Source: Lepidodermella squamata (taxonomy: Eukaryota > Gastrotricha). From it: a stretch of 64,000 nucleotides of DNA. Shown here in pieces: positions 53,976 to 64,000 of this stretch. The position numbers and the translations under genes are program-made. Where the stretch lies: positions 930,001-994,000 of the forward strand of contig JBLDXI010000021.1 of assembly GCA_047495785.1 (NCBI GenBank), read 5' to 3'. Under the pieces are notes generated by a model. That model worked only from the letters and a program-made list of their open reading frames with translations. It searched no databases and was not told the origin of the DNA. Position 1 is the stretch's first letter; each line of letters opens with the position of its first letter.

Positions 53976-54992
53976 CTACTGGTTCGCGGTCGGTGGGTTT
54001 GAGTAAGTATGTGAAACCACCATGGGCGCGTCGCTTCGAGTTGTGTTGACAGAATAGTGCTGTTGGGCGTTGATATCCTGCATACGTGACGTAGCCGGCA
54101 TGGCGACGGACGGTTGGCGGACTAAGATTTCAGGGTGCAGGGCCGATGAGAAGGCGAAATGATACGTTAAACTGCCGAGGCAGCCGCCAACTATCGGGCC
54201 GATCCAGTAGATCCAGTGGGCATCCCAGGTGCCGCTGATTAAAGCCGGGCCGAATGCGCGGGCAGGGTTAAGAGCTGCGCCGGAATAAGGAATCTAAATT
54301 AAAATAAAAAATGTAAAATTATTCTAAATAAATCAGAAAAAATGAGAAAACTATTTTTTTCATATTTAAAAATTTTTTTTTTACGACGATGAAAGACTTA
54401 CGCCCATTAAGTTGAGGATGATGATGGTTGTACCAATGGTTATCGGAACTACAGCGCGGCCTTTTCCGTGATCGCGGCGGCCTTCGTCAACGCAAGCGCA
54501 AATGACCATGAGCAGCAGGAAAGTAAGGATAGCTTCGAGAGCAAAGCCTTGCCCAACTTCGGTGCCGTTTGCCAGACCACATGATCCTAAGTTACCATGC
54601 TTAGCCGGCGGAACGATAGCGTACAACAGGCCAGAACCAATCAGAGCACCTGCGCATTGCGAAATGGTGAAAAAGATAGCTCGAACGAGTGAAATGCGTC
54701 CGATGCAGCACACGGCAAAGGAAACGGCTGGGTTAAGGTGGGCGCCTGAAACTGGACCCAAAGTCCATACTATACAAGTAATTGTCATGCCAAATGTGAA
54801 AGAAATGCGCATGATGGCTGAGGAACTTTGAGGAATCGCTTGTGGCCCATCATTTCCAGCCAAAATAGCACCACATCCGATGAAAACTAGTAATGCGGTT
54901 CCGAGGATTTCGGAAATGCAGGCCCGCCAAAACGGTTTTGCCTTCAAGTTTTCGCTCAATTTGAATTCGACCGTTCTACTGTTGGCTGACAT
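53976..54992 (-). CDS. Aquaporin, cluster member 2 (Asn at the H5 filter position)
   Basis: Exons 54402-54992 and 53976-54293, intron 108 bp; 302 aa. NPA boxes AHLNPA and AALNPAR. Filter residues by position: Phe / Asn / Ala / Arg; the His that is nearly constant in water channels is Asn (ILNLMGIPYSG where relatives have LHLVGIPFTG). This may widen or change the polarity of the pore, so permeability to small solutes is possible. The tail of about 70 residues is Ser/Thr/Pro-rich. AATAAA on the minus strand at 53941-53946. Upstream lies the long inverted repeat. Confidence 0.89.
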
Positions 54993-56996
54993 TTTTTTAT
55001 GCCGGGCAAAAATTGATGTGGCACGCGACTAACTGCCTCTAAGATAGATTTGCCTAAACTATTACCAGTTCCACTACGCGAAGTAAAGGGAGATAACACG
55101 CGTGCGCTTGCCAACGCCCGCGGGTTTTTGTTTACACGGCAAGGCCGGTGGCTTTTGTGCGGGGTAAAGAGGGGCAAGAAGTAACTATCATTTAGTTTCG
55201 ATTAGATAATGCCCGAGCGCGGAAGTCATAACTGTGCGTTGACTTTTTAGCACTCAGTCGCCGCCAGAGTGGGCTAAATGCCGGCTGTATAAAAGAGTGA
55301 CCAACTTATTCTAGAAATTAACTCGCAAGCGCATAAAACTTAATTATCGCAGACGTCTGCAACTTGTGCTTCCTAGTTATTTTTCAACAGATAACAGGCG
55401 ACACCCGGGCGTTTCGAGTGGTGTGGTGGCACTTTGCTCTCGTGTCAATTAACAAGTATAAGTTGCAGCGGAACTTCCTAACTCCCGACTGATAATGGAC
55501 TACGGCACGCGCGAGGTCATTAACTGATAAAAGTGGAATTAATTAGGTGATAATTTGCCAAAACATTACATGGGAGCCCTATTTTTCTCAAGGAGTTGAT
55601 TCGAAAAATGTCCTTCTCATAAGTTCACTCTAATTTTAAATTGAATCAAATTTTCACGCGACCGTTTCCCCTTTATACGTTGAAGAAGAAAAATATATTA
55701 TTCGCTCAGTTTTATTTCCGATAAATAAGACAAAAACTGGATTCGTAATAATGAGATTTTACATGAATATAGCATAGAGAATAGAGTTACCAGAGATGAA
55801 ACTCCTATTGGAAACTTGAAGTTTTAATTCTTTTGCCGATTTTCGTAAATTTTCATTATGGCGGATCTTTTTGAAACTGGCGCACACATGTTTACATGTA
55901 AAACAAGGGTGTTTTTCCGCGCGCTATCCCCAAAATAGCTCATCATGGAATTCCGATTTTTTTATTGTAATCGATGGGGATTGGTTTCAACTACAACCAG
56001 TTCAAAGGATTTCGTACGGAAATGAACGGTTTTGACGCCACAGCGATTTCCGCGAAGGTCACTTTTTTAGGGGTTCAAAAATGGCTGTTTTTGCCTTGAC
56101 TCCACGGCCACATCCTTGATCGGACTATCACTTTCTTTATTGGAAATGATAGAACTGAGTCCATATTATAATCATACAAAATATTAAGTTTATGAAAGCC
56201 ACCGTTCAAAAGTTATTTATGGTTTTCGGATGCATTTTTTTCTTGGTTTACATGCTCCATACCTATACCACCCATGGCCGTCAATCCGGATAACAAAACC
56301 TGTTCGTGCCTCGTATGATCAAATGCTCGAAATTAGGGAAATTCTGTAGGCTGCTTTGAAATAAATTGAAAAAAAACTAAACAACGATTTCAGCCTTTGC
56401 AAGTAGCAATATTCAAAAGCAGAATCCCGAAAAAATGCATCCGAAAACCATGAATAATTTTTGAACGGTGGCTTTCATAAACTTAATATTTTGTATGATT
56501 ATAATATGGACTCAGTTCTATCATTTCCAATAAAGAAAGTGATAGTCCGATCAAGGATGTGGCCGTGGAGTCAAGGCAAAAACAGCCATTTTTGAACCCC
56601 TAAAAAAGTGACCTTCGCGGAAATCGCTGTGGCGTCAAAACCGTTCATTTCCGTACGAAATCCTTTGAACTGGTTGTAGTTGAAACCAATCCCCATCGAT
56701 TACAATAAAAAAATCGGAATTCCATGATGAGCTATTTTGGGGATAGCGCGCGGAAAAACACCCTTGTTTTACATGTAAACATGTGTGCGCCAGTTTCAAA
56801 AAGATCCGCCATAATGAAAATTTACGAAAATCGGCAAAAGAATTAAAACTTCAAGTTTCCAATAGGAGTTTCATCTCTGGTAACTCTATTCTCTATGGAA
56901 TATAGACTAAAATTGATCTGAGCGTTAACCAGCAAAAAAGGTTCAAGCTTGAAGTAAAAACGCAAGGAAACAAAAATTTAGGAGGATTTTTTCCAA
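54993..56996. other. 2-kb intergenic region containing a long inverted repeat
   Basis: The largest gene-free gap in the window. 54993-55772 is presumed promoter of cluster member 2. 55773-56897 is the inverted repeat described separately. A plus-strand TATAAAAG at 55288-55295 has no gene behind it. Confidence 0.55.
55773..56897. repeat. Near-perfect inverted repeat, 468-bp arms, 189-bp spacer
   Basis: Left arm 55773-56240 and right arm 56430-56897 are reverse complements with only scattered substitutions and no length difference (outer ends CATAGAGAATAGAGTTACC and its complement; inner ends at ATGCATTTTTT). Spacer 56241-56429 is not part of the palindrome. No open frame for a transposase is inside. 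Possible origins are a foldback (non-autonomous) mobile element, an inverted duplication, or an assembly artefact. A degenerate relative of part of the arm occurs near 30.1 kb. If transcribed it would form a long hairpin. Confidence 0.92.
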
Positions 56997-58014
56997 TCAA
57001 ACTTGGCCACTAATTGAGTCAGATAGAGTTCGAATATTTTCAATAGATTCGCATCTCATATCAGCGGCAGCCGAGCAGTTGTAGCTCTCAAGCGGAACTT
57101 CAACCACCTGTGACAGTGCGCTCACAACTGAAAAACGGCGATCCAGCGGCGCCGGATGAACCATTGATCTTTTATTGTTTTTATTGCCGTATGTACTCGC
57201 TGAGCTGGTGCTGGTGTCGTCTGACCCAGGTTGCGATGGCGAAATGAAGAAGTGGTAGCTAATTGTCGACAAACTCGCGCCTATTATCGGCCCAACCCAA
57301 TAGACCCAATGGTTGTTCCAGCGTTGCATTATCAGGGCTGGCCCAAAAGATCTAGCTGGGTTCATACTTGCGCCAGTGAAAGGGATCTGAAACAAAGATA
57401 ACACGTGAAATCTCAGTCAACCTAAAATTTCGCAATTTTACTCCGACAAGATGAAGCGCTGAGATCGTGAAGCCAATCGTTAGTGGATTAGTAATTTTCA
57501 TTTTAAAGTGGTCAATCCGCTTCTCATCAAGACAGGCTGATATCGCAAGGACGAGAATGTAGGTCAAAATAATTTCGGTCGCGACGGCTTGACCTGGTGT
57601 AATGTTATTGAGCAGTTTCGTCGTCCCTAAACTCGAGCGATGAGTGGCAGGCAAAACGGCGAACAACAGGCCAGATCCTAATACTGCCCCAAGCATTTGA
57701 GCTATCGAGTAAAAAACGGCTCGAAATAGCGAGACCTTTCCAATCATCATGAAAGCAATTGATACTGCCGGATTTATGTGACAACCAGAGACTGGGCCGA
57801 ATGTTTTTATGAGAATATTCACAGCGAAACCGAAAGCCAAAGCTATTCTAATAGTATTTGAGCTGGAGACAGGTGCATTTTCGTTGAGGTGGAGAATTAT
57901 CGAGCCGCAGCCGATGAATACGAATATCGCCGTAGCCAACAGTTCGCAGCCAATTGCTCGCCAAAATTCGAATCTGCGGATATTTTCCGCCACTATAAAG
58001 CGTAATTTCGGCAT
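56997..58014 (-). CDS. Aquaporin, cluster member 3
   Basis: Exons 57442-58014 and 56997-57386, intron 55 bp; 320 aa. NPA boxes CHINPA and ASMNPAR; filter residues Phe / His / Ala / Arg, the set known from mammalian AQP4, so a water channel is expected. It is the closest relative of cluster member 5 (61-kb gene): both have [20 protein letters not shown] and tails with the [12 protein letters not shown]-type motif. The tail has about 100 residues. Stop codon lies 100 bp from the inverted repeat. Confidence 0.9.
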
Positions 58015-58422
58015 AGAGCTCTAAATTTAAACAGTTTAAAGCGGAATTTTGCAACTGGGACGCTGTTGAGAGGGAATTTAAAGGTGGCAGAAGACAAGGT
58101 GCGAAAATTATTTTAAGCCGGCTCGACAGGATTTAATGAAGAGCGAGCGATACGTGGCGATTCCTTTCGATCCGATATTTATGTCATTGGTGCGCACTTG
58201 CGCGTACTTTATCTGACCAGATTCATGTCCAGAAAACAATTATACCTCCTAGCTATGCATTATTAATCATCGTCGGTACCCATATCTTATAATGATGCAC
58301 CGTCTTCGATTCCTCATCGACAAAACAAAGAGCTATATAAAGCGTGTTTTACTATGGCGTCATGTACTCAGTTTAAAATTTCAATTTTTTATCAACAAGA
58401 ATGTAACAATTAAGCTGGAATT
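58015..58422. other. Intergenic between aquaporins 3 and 4
   Basis: No gene or clear signal seen. Confidence 0.45.
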
Positions 58423-59629
58423 TTACATGTTAGTGAAGGCACTCGGGGCCATGCACATTGACATTGTCGAGGTAGAACTGGTGGTGCTTTTCACGCTTTT
58501 CGAGCTCATCGTGCTTCGATGGCTGACCGTACTTGCGTTTGAATAAACTGAAATTTGCTGCATCGGAGCGCGAAGTCTGTTGGGGCATTGGGAAGTGGCA
58601 GGTTCTCGATAGACGGTCGCCTGAGTGATGTCACAATCATTATTACGGTTTTGACGATGGACTGGTTTCGCCATGGATTCTCCGCTTAGCAGAAAGCGGT
58701 ATAGAAGGGCGCTGGTGATGGCGCCGCCGATGGGACCGGCCCAATAGATCCAGTGGTACTGCCATTTCCAATTGATTAGAGCGGGCGCAAAGCTACGCGC
58801 TGGATTCAGACTTGCACCAGAGTAAGGAAGCTGAAATTATTATTGCATTTAATATTGGATGAAATCTTGGAAAAGTTGTTGCCAGACACAAAAATCAGCG
58901 ATCGTCTTTTTTAATTAATAATTAAATTAATTGATTAATAAAATAAATTAATAAATAAATTATTTAATTAATAATATCAGAAATCCCTTCAATTTAATTT
59001 TATAAATTTTTAAATTTTTTATAAAAGAACTATAGGAAATAGCGTTGACATACCCCGAATAAGTTGAGAATCACGACCGTGAATCCAATGTATAGGGGAT
59101 TTGCACCTTGCGAATTCTTGAAATCATGCCTCTTATCGTCGATGCAGGTCGAAATGACGAGAACAAGCATGAAAACCATGATGAACTCGCTGAAGAATCC
59201 CTGAATTTCGTTCATGTCCGGGTGCATCTGAGTGATGCCCAAGTTGTTTTTGTGGTCTTCGGGTAGGATGAACATCAGTAAAGCTGCTCCGCATATCGCT
59301 CCAGTCATTTGCGCGATAATGTTGAAAATGACTCGAACTAGAGTAGCTCTACCGCCGAACATGAGCCCGATCGAAACAGCTGGGTTAAGATGGCAGTCAG
59401 CGACCGGGCCGAACGCCGAGATGAGGACAGTGATAGCAAAGCCGCTTGTCAGAGAAACTCTGACGATGCCGCCAGAAGAGGATAGGACTTGTTTATCCGG
59501 CCGGAAGTGAAGCACAATCGAGCCGCAGTCGACGAAGACGTAAATCAGCGTGGCTAAGAACTCGCCAATGACCGATTTCCAAAATCGGCGGTCAGTGATG
59601 CTCTCATGGATTTTGATGAATTTAGTCAT
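58423..59629 (-). CDS. Aquaporin, cluster member 4 (Ser/Asn filter)
   Basis: Exons 59054-59629 and 58423-58830; the intron is 223 bp and A+T-rich; 327 aa. The ATG at 59629 is preferred to one 28 codons upstream because the other members start with a similar short helix-leading segment. NPA boxes CHLNPA and ASLNPAR. Filter residues read Ser / Asn / Ala / Arg: the H2 aromatic is Ser (LTSGFA where others have LAFGF) and the H5 His is Asn. Both changes enlarge the pore in a simple reading, so glycerol-, urea- or other solute-conducting activity is possible. The first helix has VFVDCGS where others have VFIGCGS, an acidic residue in a membrane segment. The tail is Ser/Thr/Met-rich (SSKSVKSTTSSTSTMSM). 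Confidence 0.87.
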
Positions 59630-60482
59630 GACTGTAAGCCTTTCTGTGTCAGGAAATAAGCATAGTATTTTTAGTTGAGAATTTATTCCAAGGATAACTT
59701 TAAGATTTATCAACAGGCACGTGCCTTTGGTAGTTGTTCACCAGCTGTTAGGCTCAGGAAGTTCATGCCCTACGTAATGACTTTGCCCTAGTTTGTATGT
59801 GAAACAGATTGACCTAATATATCGTAACGAGGGTAAATTTGGCCAAATTATGCTTTTCGAAGGTCAAAGATCAGCTTTGGCTCGAAAGATTTGAACTAAA
59901 GGTGATATTCCTGAATTTCCAGACATATTTGAAAATTTTCAATTTTCACCTGATTTTACGAAAAAGACGCGTTTTGGCTAACCTTGGAAAATTAGTGGGT
60001 AATTTTGGACTTGCATTTGCATTAATAGGTACAGCGGCCTCGTGAATTGCGATTTTCAAGATTTGCCCTTGAAATCTGGGTCAAATTTTAAAGAAAATGA
60101 AGAAAGTATGACTGTAAGCAAGCGAGAAATGGGGTTCGGCGAAATGTTTATTTTGATGCCGCTTTCAAGATCAATGAATGAGGAGTCGAACCGTGCCAAA
60201 AGGAGGTTGACAGTCATCCTGGTTGCAGGGCAAATGGGCTTTGAAGTTTATCTGAAGAAATGCAAATTGAAAAAAATGCTCGCTCAAAAAATCTGAGTTC
60301 TCATGGCATTACCTACGGCATTTTTTTTCAAAAATCCTACAAAATTCTTTTCAGTGGAAAATGTAGCTGATTATCAAAATCAGGGAATTTTTATTCGGAA
60401 ATTTGTAAAATAATCATGAAATTCATGAGAAAAAAATGTCTGTCAAACATGAGAAGCGGAATAAAAAAGCGATTGACTGGAC
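59630..60482. other. Intergenic between aquaporins 4 and 5
   Basis: Open frames near 59839-60296 on the plus strand have no recognisable content and were not called. Nothing else seen. Confidence 0.45.
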
Positions 60483-61555
60483 TTAATGTTGCTGCGTCCC
60501 GTGATCGTCCATGCTGTTCGACCCCGAATCAACGCTGTCCATCGTAATGTAATGCAGATCAACTGCAGCCGGATAATTGTAGCACTCAAGTGGGACATCG
60601 ACGACTTGCGACGATGTACTCATCACCGAGATGTTTCGATTGAAACTTGGAGGTTTCAAAGTTTTCATGCCACCCTGCTGTTTCTCAGACGGCAAATCTG
60701 TAGTAGTGACCACCTTGTCTGACGTCTGCTGTGACTTGGGCGGCGAATATTTTGGCGAGATCAGGAAATAATAGACAGTGCTTGCCAAACAGCCCCCGAC
60801 TATAGGGCCAACCCAGTATACCCAGTGGTCTCTCCAGCGAAGAGTGATTACGGCAGGTCCAAACGTTCTCGCAGGATTCATGCTGGCGCCAGTAAATGGG
60901 ATCTGAAAATTGAGATATTAGGAATTTCCGAATAATTTTTTCGGCTTTTTTCGAGCATTACCCCAACAAGATGAAGAGCCGAAACGGTGAACCCAATCGT
61001 CAACGGATTTGTGATCTTCATCTTGAAGTGATCAATTCGCTTCTCGTCGAGACAGGCCGAGATTGCCAGTACTAAAATGAATGTCAGAATTATTTCTGTA
61101 CCAACACCTTGGCCTGGAGTCACATTGTTCAGCAGTTTTGTTATCCCGAGATTGACTCGATAAGGCGGCGGCAAAACCGAGTAGAGAATTCCAGCACCCA
61201 GCACACCGCCAGCAATCTGAGCAATTGTGTACAAAACTGCTCGAATCAGCGAAATTTTGCCAATGATCATGAAGGCGATGGTAACCGCCGGGTTGATGTG
61301 ACACCCTGAAACGGGGCCGAATATCTTGATTAGGATATTGACGGCGAAACCAAACGATAGCGCGATTCGAATTGTATTGGCACTGCCAACGGTTGCTTCA
61401 GGGTTTAAATGAAGGACAATCGACCCGCAGCCGATGAAAACGAAGATAGCGGTGGCGAATAGTTCGCAAAAAACAGCCCGCCAAAACGCTTGCCGGCGGA
61501 CATTTTCATGTACGATAAACGAAGGAAGCATTCTAAGAAAATTTTTAAGAGCCAT
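60483..61555 (-). CDS. Aquaporin, cluster member 5
   Basis: Exons 60962-61555 and 60483-60902, intron 59 bp; 337 aa (an internal ATG eight codons in is also possible). NPA boxes CHINPA and ASMNPAR; filter residues Phe / His / Ala / Arg. Nearly identical to cluster member 3 through helices 1-5, marking a fairly recent duplication. The 115-residue tail is diverged except for the block around [13 protein letters not shown], which suggests a conserved binding or phosphorylation site. Likely a water channel. Confidence 0.9.
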
Positions 61556-62226
61556 TCTAAGATTAAATAAATTTTCATAAATTCCGCTTAAATTTTTGGC
61601 GTGGGTTTTTTGCCGCTCAGCCTACGCTACAGACATCGATAATAAGATATAAATCTGATGGATTAAGATGGCGTTAGGCCAGGTCATTTTTTTCAAATGC
61701 CGGGTTATTTTTCACGCAAAAAATGACGAGTCGTGTTAGCCATTTCTAATGGTATGGGTAGGTGTTATTTGGCAATAACGCTTTATAAGTATTACCGCGG
61801 TGGAAAACGTGGTTATCATCACGTGATTTCTTTCACCGTATCCATACTCTTGTTATACCATGCTTATATACCTTCCATTGTTTTTCCTATGTCAAGCAAA
61901 AAAATAATGCGTATTAAAAATTCTCATTCAGCTTCTGAGTATACACGGCAAATAAGAGGTTACGCGTAAGCGAGAAACGTCAAAACACCGCCAGACGACA
62001 TGTAAGGACAATTTTCGGTAAAATCATGGCTATAGGGGTTTTTTAGACGTGGGGTCGTAGATCACTCCAAAATGCACTCAGATCGTATTGACGCAAATTC
62101 AATATGTTCTTCCTTTGAGTTGCAGACATTAGACGGGACACGGATAAAAAAACAGAAAAAAACACTTTTTTAATTGAATGACTCATTTATACAAAATTCT
62201 ATCTGATGGCCCAATCTTATATTTTT
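61556..62226. other. Intergenic between aquaporins 5 and 6
   Basis: No gene or clear signal seen. Confidence 0.45.
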
Positions 62227-63214
62227 TTACAAATAATCATCGTCATGCTGGCCCTCCTTCAATTCGTCTTCTTCTTCCTCGACGTAGTTACGATTATTCC
62301 GAGCTTCATCGCCTTCCCAAGTAGATGCCCGAACCTTTCGAACCACCCCTGAGGCGTGCCGGTGCAGAAAATGACGAGGTTTCCGCGCGAAAGCAATTCT
62401 GAAGAAAACAGCGGCTAAACAAGCCCCAATATACGGGCCAATCCAATAAATCCAGTGACTTTTCCACGTCCCAGTTAAAATCGCCGGGGCAATGCTTCTC
62501 GCTGGATTCATACTCACCGTAGTATACGGCAGCTGAAATTTTCAGATATGAAAAATATCGGTAAAATATCGAAATTTACCAGAGATATAGTTAGGGCGAA
62601 ATAAGCTATTCCAACACGTTGAGCTGAAACAAAGCTAACAATAGCTTTCACCTCGCGGTGTTCGTCTGAGCAAAGAATGAAGAACACAACGAGGAATGTC
62701 GCGATTAATTCAACGTAAAAACCGCTCGCCGGTGTGACGTCGCTCCATAATATTGTCGCTCCTAATTGACCTCGTTTATCGAAGGGGCAGACAAAATAAA
62801 GTGCGCATGACCCGAAAATTCCGCCAAAAATTTGCGCCAATGTGTACAAAATGCAGCGTAGTAGCGTCGTTCTCCCGATCAAAAATAGACCTTGAAAATA
62901 ATTTATTTTTAAATTTTCGATTTAAAATTGAAAATTTATAAACCGAGTGAAAATGCTGGGTTGAAATTCGCCCCACTTGAAGGCTCGAAAACGAAATCTG
63001 TGACAGCATAAGCAAAGCCGGTTGTGTAAGCGGTGACGAAGATGTTGATAGGATCTGTTGGCGCTTTGTTATCTTGCATCGAAGTCAGCAACATAGTGCC
63101 GCATGTCAGGAATACGACCAAAGCAGTGCCGATAAATTCTGCTAGAACAGCCCGCCATAATTTTTTCGAGGAGAAATATTCACAAATCGTGAAAGGCGTC
63201 CTTACAACAGTCAT
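62227..63214 (-). CDS. Aquaporin, cluster member 6 (divergent filter)
   Basis: Exons 62944-63214, 62580-62890, 62227-62532; introns 53 and 47 bp; 295 aa. The most diverged member: NPA boxes GANFNPA and VSMNPAR are kept, but filter residues read Thr / Thr / Val / Arg, with neither the aromatic nor the His of water channels. An extra intron falls just after the first NPA helix. The final helix is followed by a basic stretch and an acidic tail (YVEEEEDELKEGQHDDDYL). Function as a water channel is uncertain; an unorthodox solute pore or a regulatory subunit is as likely. Confidence 0.85.
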
Positions 63215-64000
63215 TTATGGTTAATATATAGGACTTATGAGCAATAGAATTAACAGCAGCGCGGCCGGCTGAAATTCTCGAATCTTTAATCTATGTCAAG
63301 ACATTAGCGTCTTACAAACCGTTATCTTAATGCTATCAGCGACTTTTGTCATCAAAACAAGGCTGCGGAGGAGGCTGAAAAGAATGCAGCACAGAGTGTA
63401 TCGACTTGTGCATTATGGACTCAGTAGTTTCATTTGATAAGAGACGGTACGCGCCTCAACCTTTTTGCAGCGATGAGATGGGAATTGCTTATAACAAAAC
63501 TCTGCTATAGGGTATTTAATCAATTTCTTCCAACCGGAAAAATACAGACGCAAATTGAAGACCGCACTTAATCACCGACTTGTTGTCACTACGTCGGGTT
63601 TATGCGTTATTTTTTGTTATTTCCCAGCAACTCCCAGCAACGATGTGCTGAAATTCCGTTGCCGCTGCTTGGAAAAGCTCGCAGAATATTACAAGAGTTA
63701 ACGAAGGTCACACCTGATCTGGAAGTTTCGAGTGTGTACCGTTTTAGTGTGATTGCCTGCGCAAGCTGGAGGTGTGAAAATGCGTCCAGCATCGAAAAAA
63801 ATCGACTTGGCGGCTGTCCCGCATTCAGTAGAGTCAAATCAGCCGCAATAAAAGTGCAACACAGAAATTTGTGGGGCATCGGTATTTTTCTAGAAGTATT
63901 TCGTTCGATTCCAGCGGTTGCGCAGGCAGCCACACGATGCTGAAAATTTTCGAAATTTTCATTCTTCATTTTCTAATATTCAAAATTGCCAATGGTGTGT
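63215..64000. other. Window-end region, no gene seen
   Basis: Presumed promoter of the last aquaporin plus unassigned sequence. Frames open across 63602-63969 on both strands show no recognisable protein. Confidence 0.4.

Noticed and set aside
55288-55295. TATAAAAG as promoter of an unseen gene
   Set aside because: No coding region follows on that strand before the inverted repeat.
59839-60296. Two short plus-strand frames between aquaporins
   Set aside because: Composition is A+T-rich, without domain, splice or signal evidence.

Overview
Eukaryotic, almost certainly metazoan, nuclear DNA. Evidence: many short introns (mostly 45-62 bp, GT..AG) that restore frame exactly across every multi-exon model, AATAAA signals after stop codons, and animal families (Cys-loop receptors, FEM-1, NEK kinase, RING/B-box, sushi, Ig, SLC18B1-like transporter). 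Genes are dense and introns tiny, so this is a compact-genome invertebrate; I cannot name the phylum. No bacterial, viral or transposase gene was recognised.

Layout. 1-6.5 kb: three tandem genes of repeated ubiquitin-like (Ubl) domains, two intact (seven Ubl units each, single exon) and one decayed. 7.2-10.3 kb: a 15-exon gene whose frame runs from a FEM-1-like ankyrin protein into a NEK-type kinase. 10.7-13.2 kb: RING/B-box/coiled-coil/ankyrin gene. 13.9-16.2 kb (minus): 750-aa unrecognised TPR-like protein. 17.3-20.0 kb: two paralogous CCHC zinc-knuckle genes. 20.6-22.1 kb (minus): aquaporin. 23.4-25.8 kb (minus): secreted PAN-PAN-thaumatin protein and secreted PAN-PAN protein. 26.5-29.2 kb (minus): membrane protein with two L-type-lectin-like domains and an Ig domain. 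30.4-31.9 kb: MFS transporter. 32.2-46.7 kb (minus): four tandem Cys-loop receptor genes. 47.3-51.3 kb: secreted ankyrin-sushi-propeller protein. 51.6-52.1 kb: small coiled-coil protein. 52.3-63.2 kb (minus): six tandem aquaporins, interrupted by a 468-bp-arm inverted repeat.

The best candidate for something undescribed is the receptor cluster. Three of the four genes encode a signal peptide, two tandem domains that read like ERGIC-53/VIP36 L-type lectins, a Ser/Thr-rich mucin-like stalk, and a complete Cys-loop pentameric channel subunit with an unusually short M3-M4 loop. Internal exon lengths (178 and 590 nt) are identical in all three. The fourth keeps signal peptide, a short stalk and the channel but no lectin domains. 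The adjacent lectin-Ig membrane gene has the same kind of lectin domain without a channel. I infer a family of glycan-reading or glycan-anchored channels made by domain shuffling and tandem duplication.

Other themes: a ubiquitin-flavoured block (Ubl arrays, FEM-1 type receptor, RING protein) in the first 13 kb, and a seven-member aquaporin set whose pore-lining residues, aligned by hand, range from classical water-channel to strongly altered filters. All gene models come from manual splice-site reading; exon sums are multiples of three in every model, but no transcript evidence was available.
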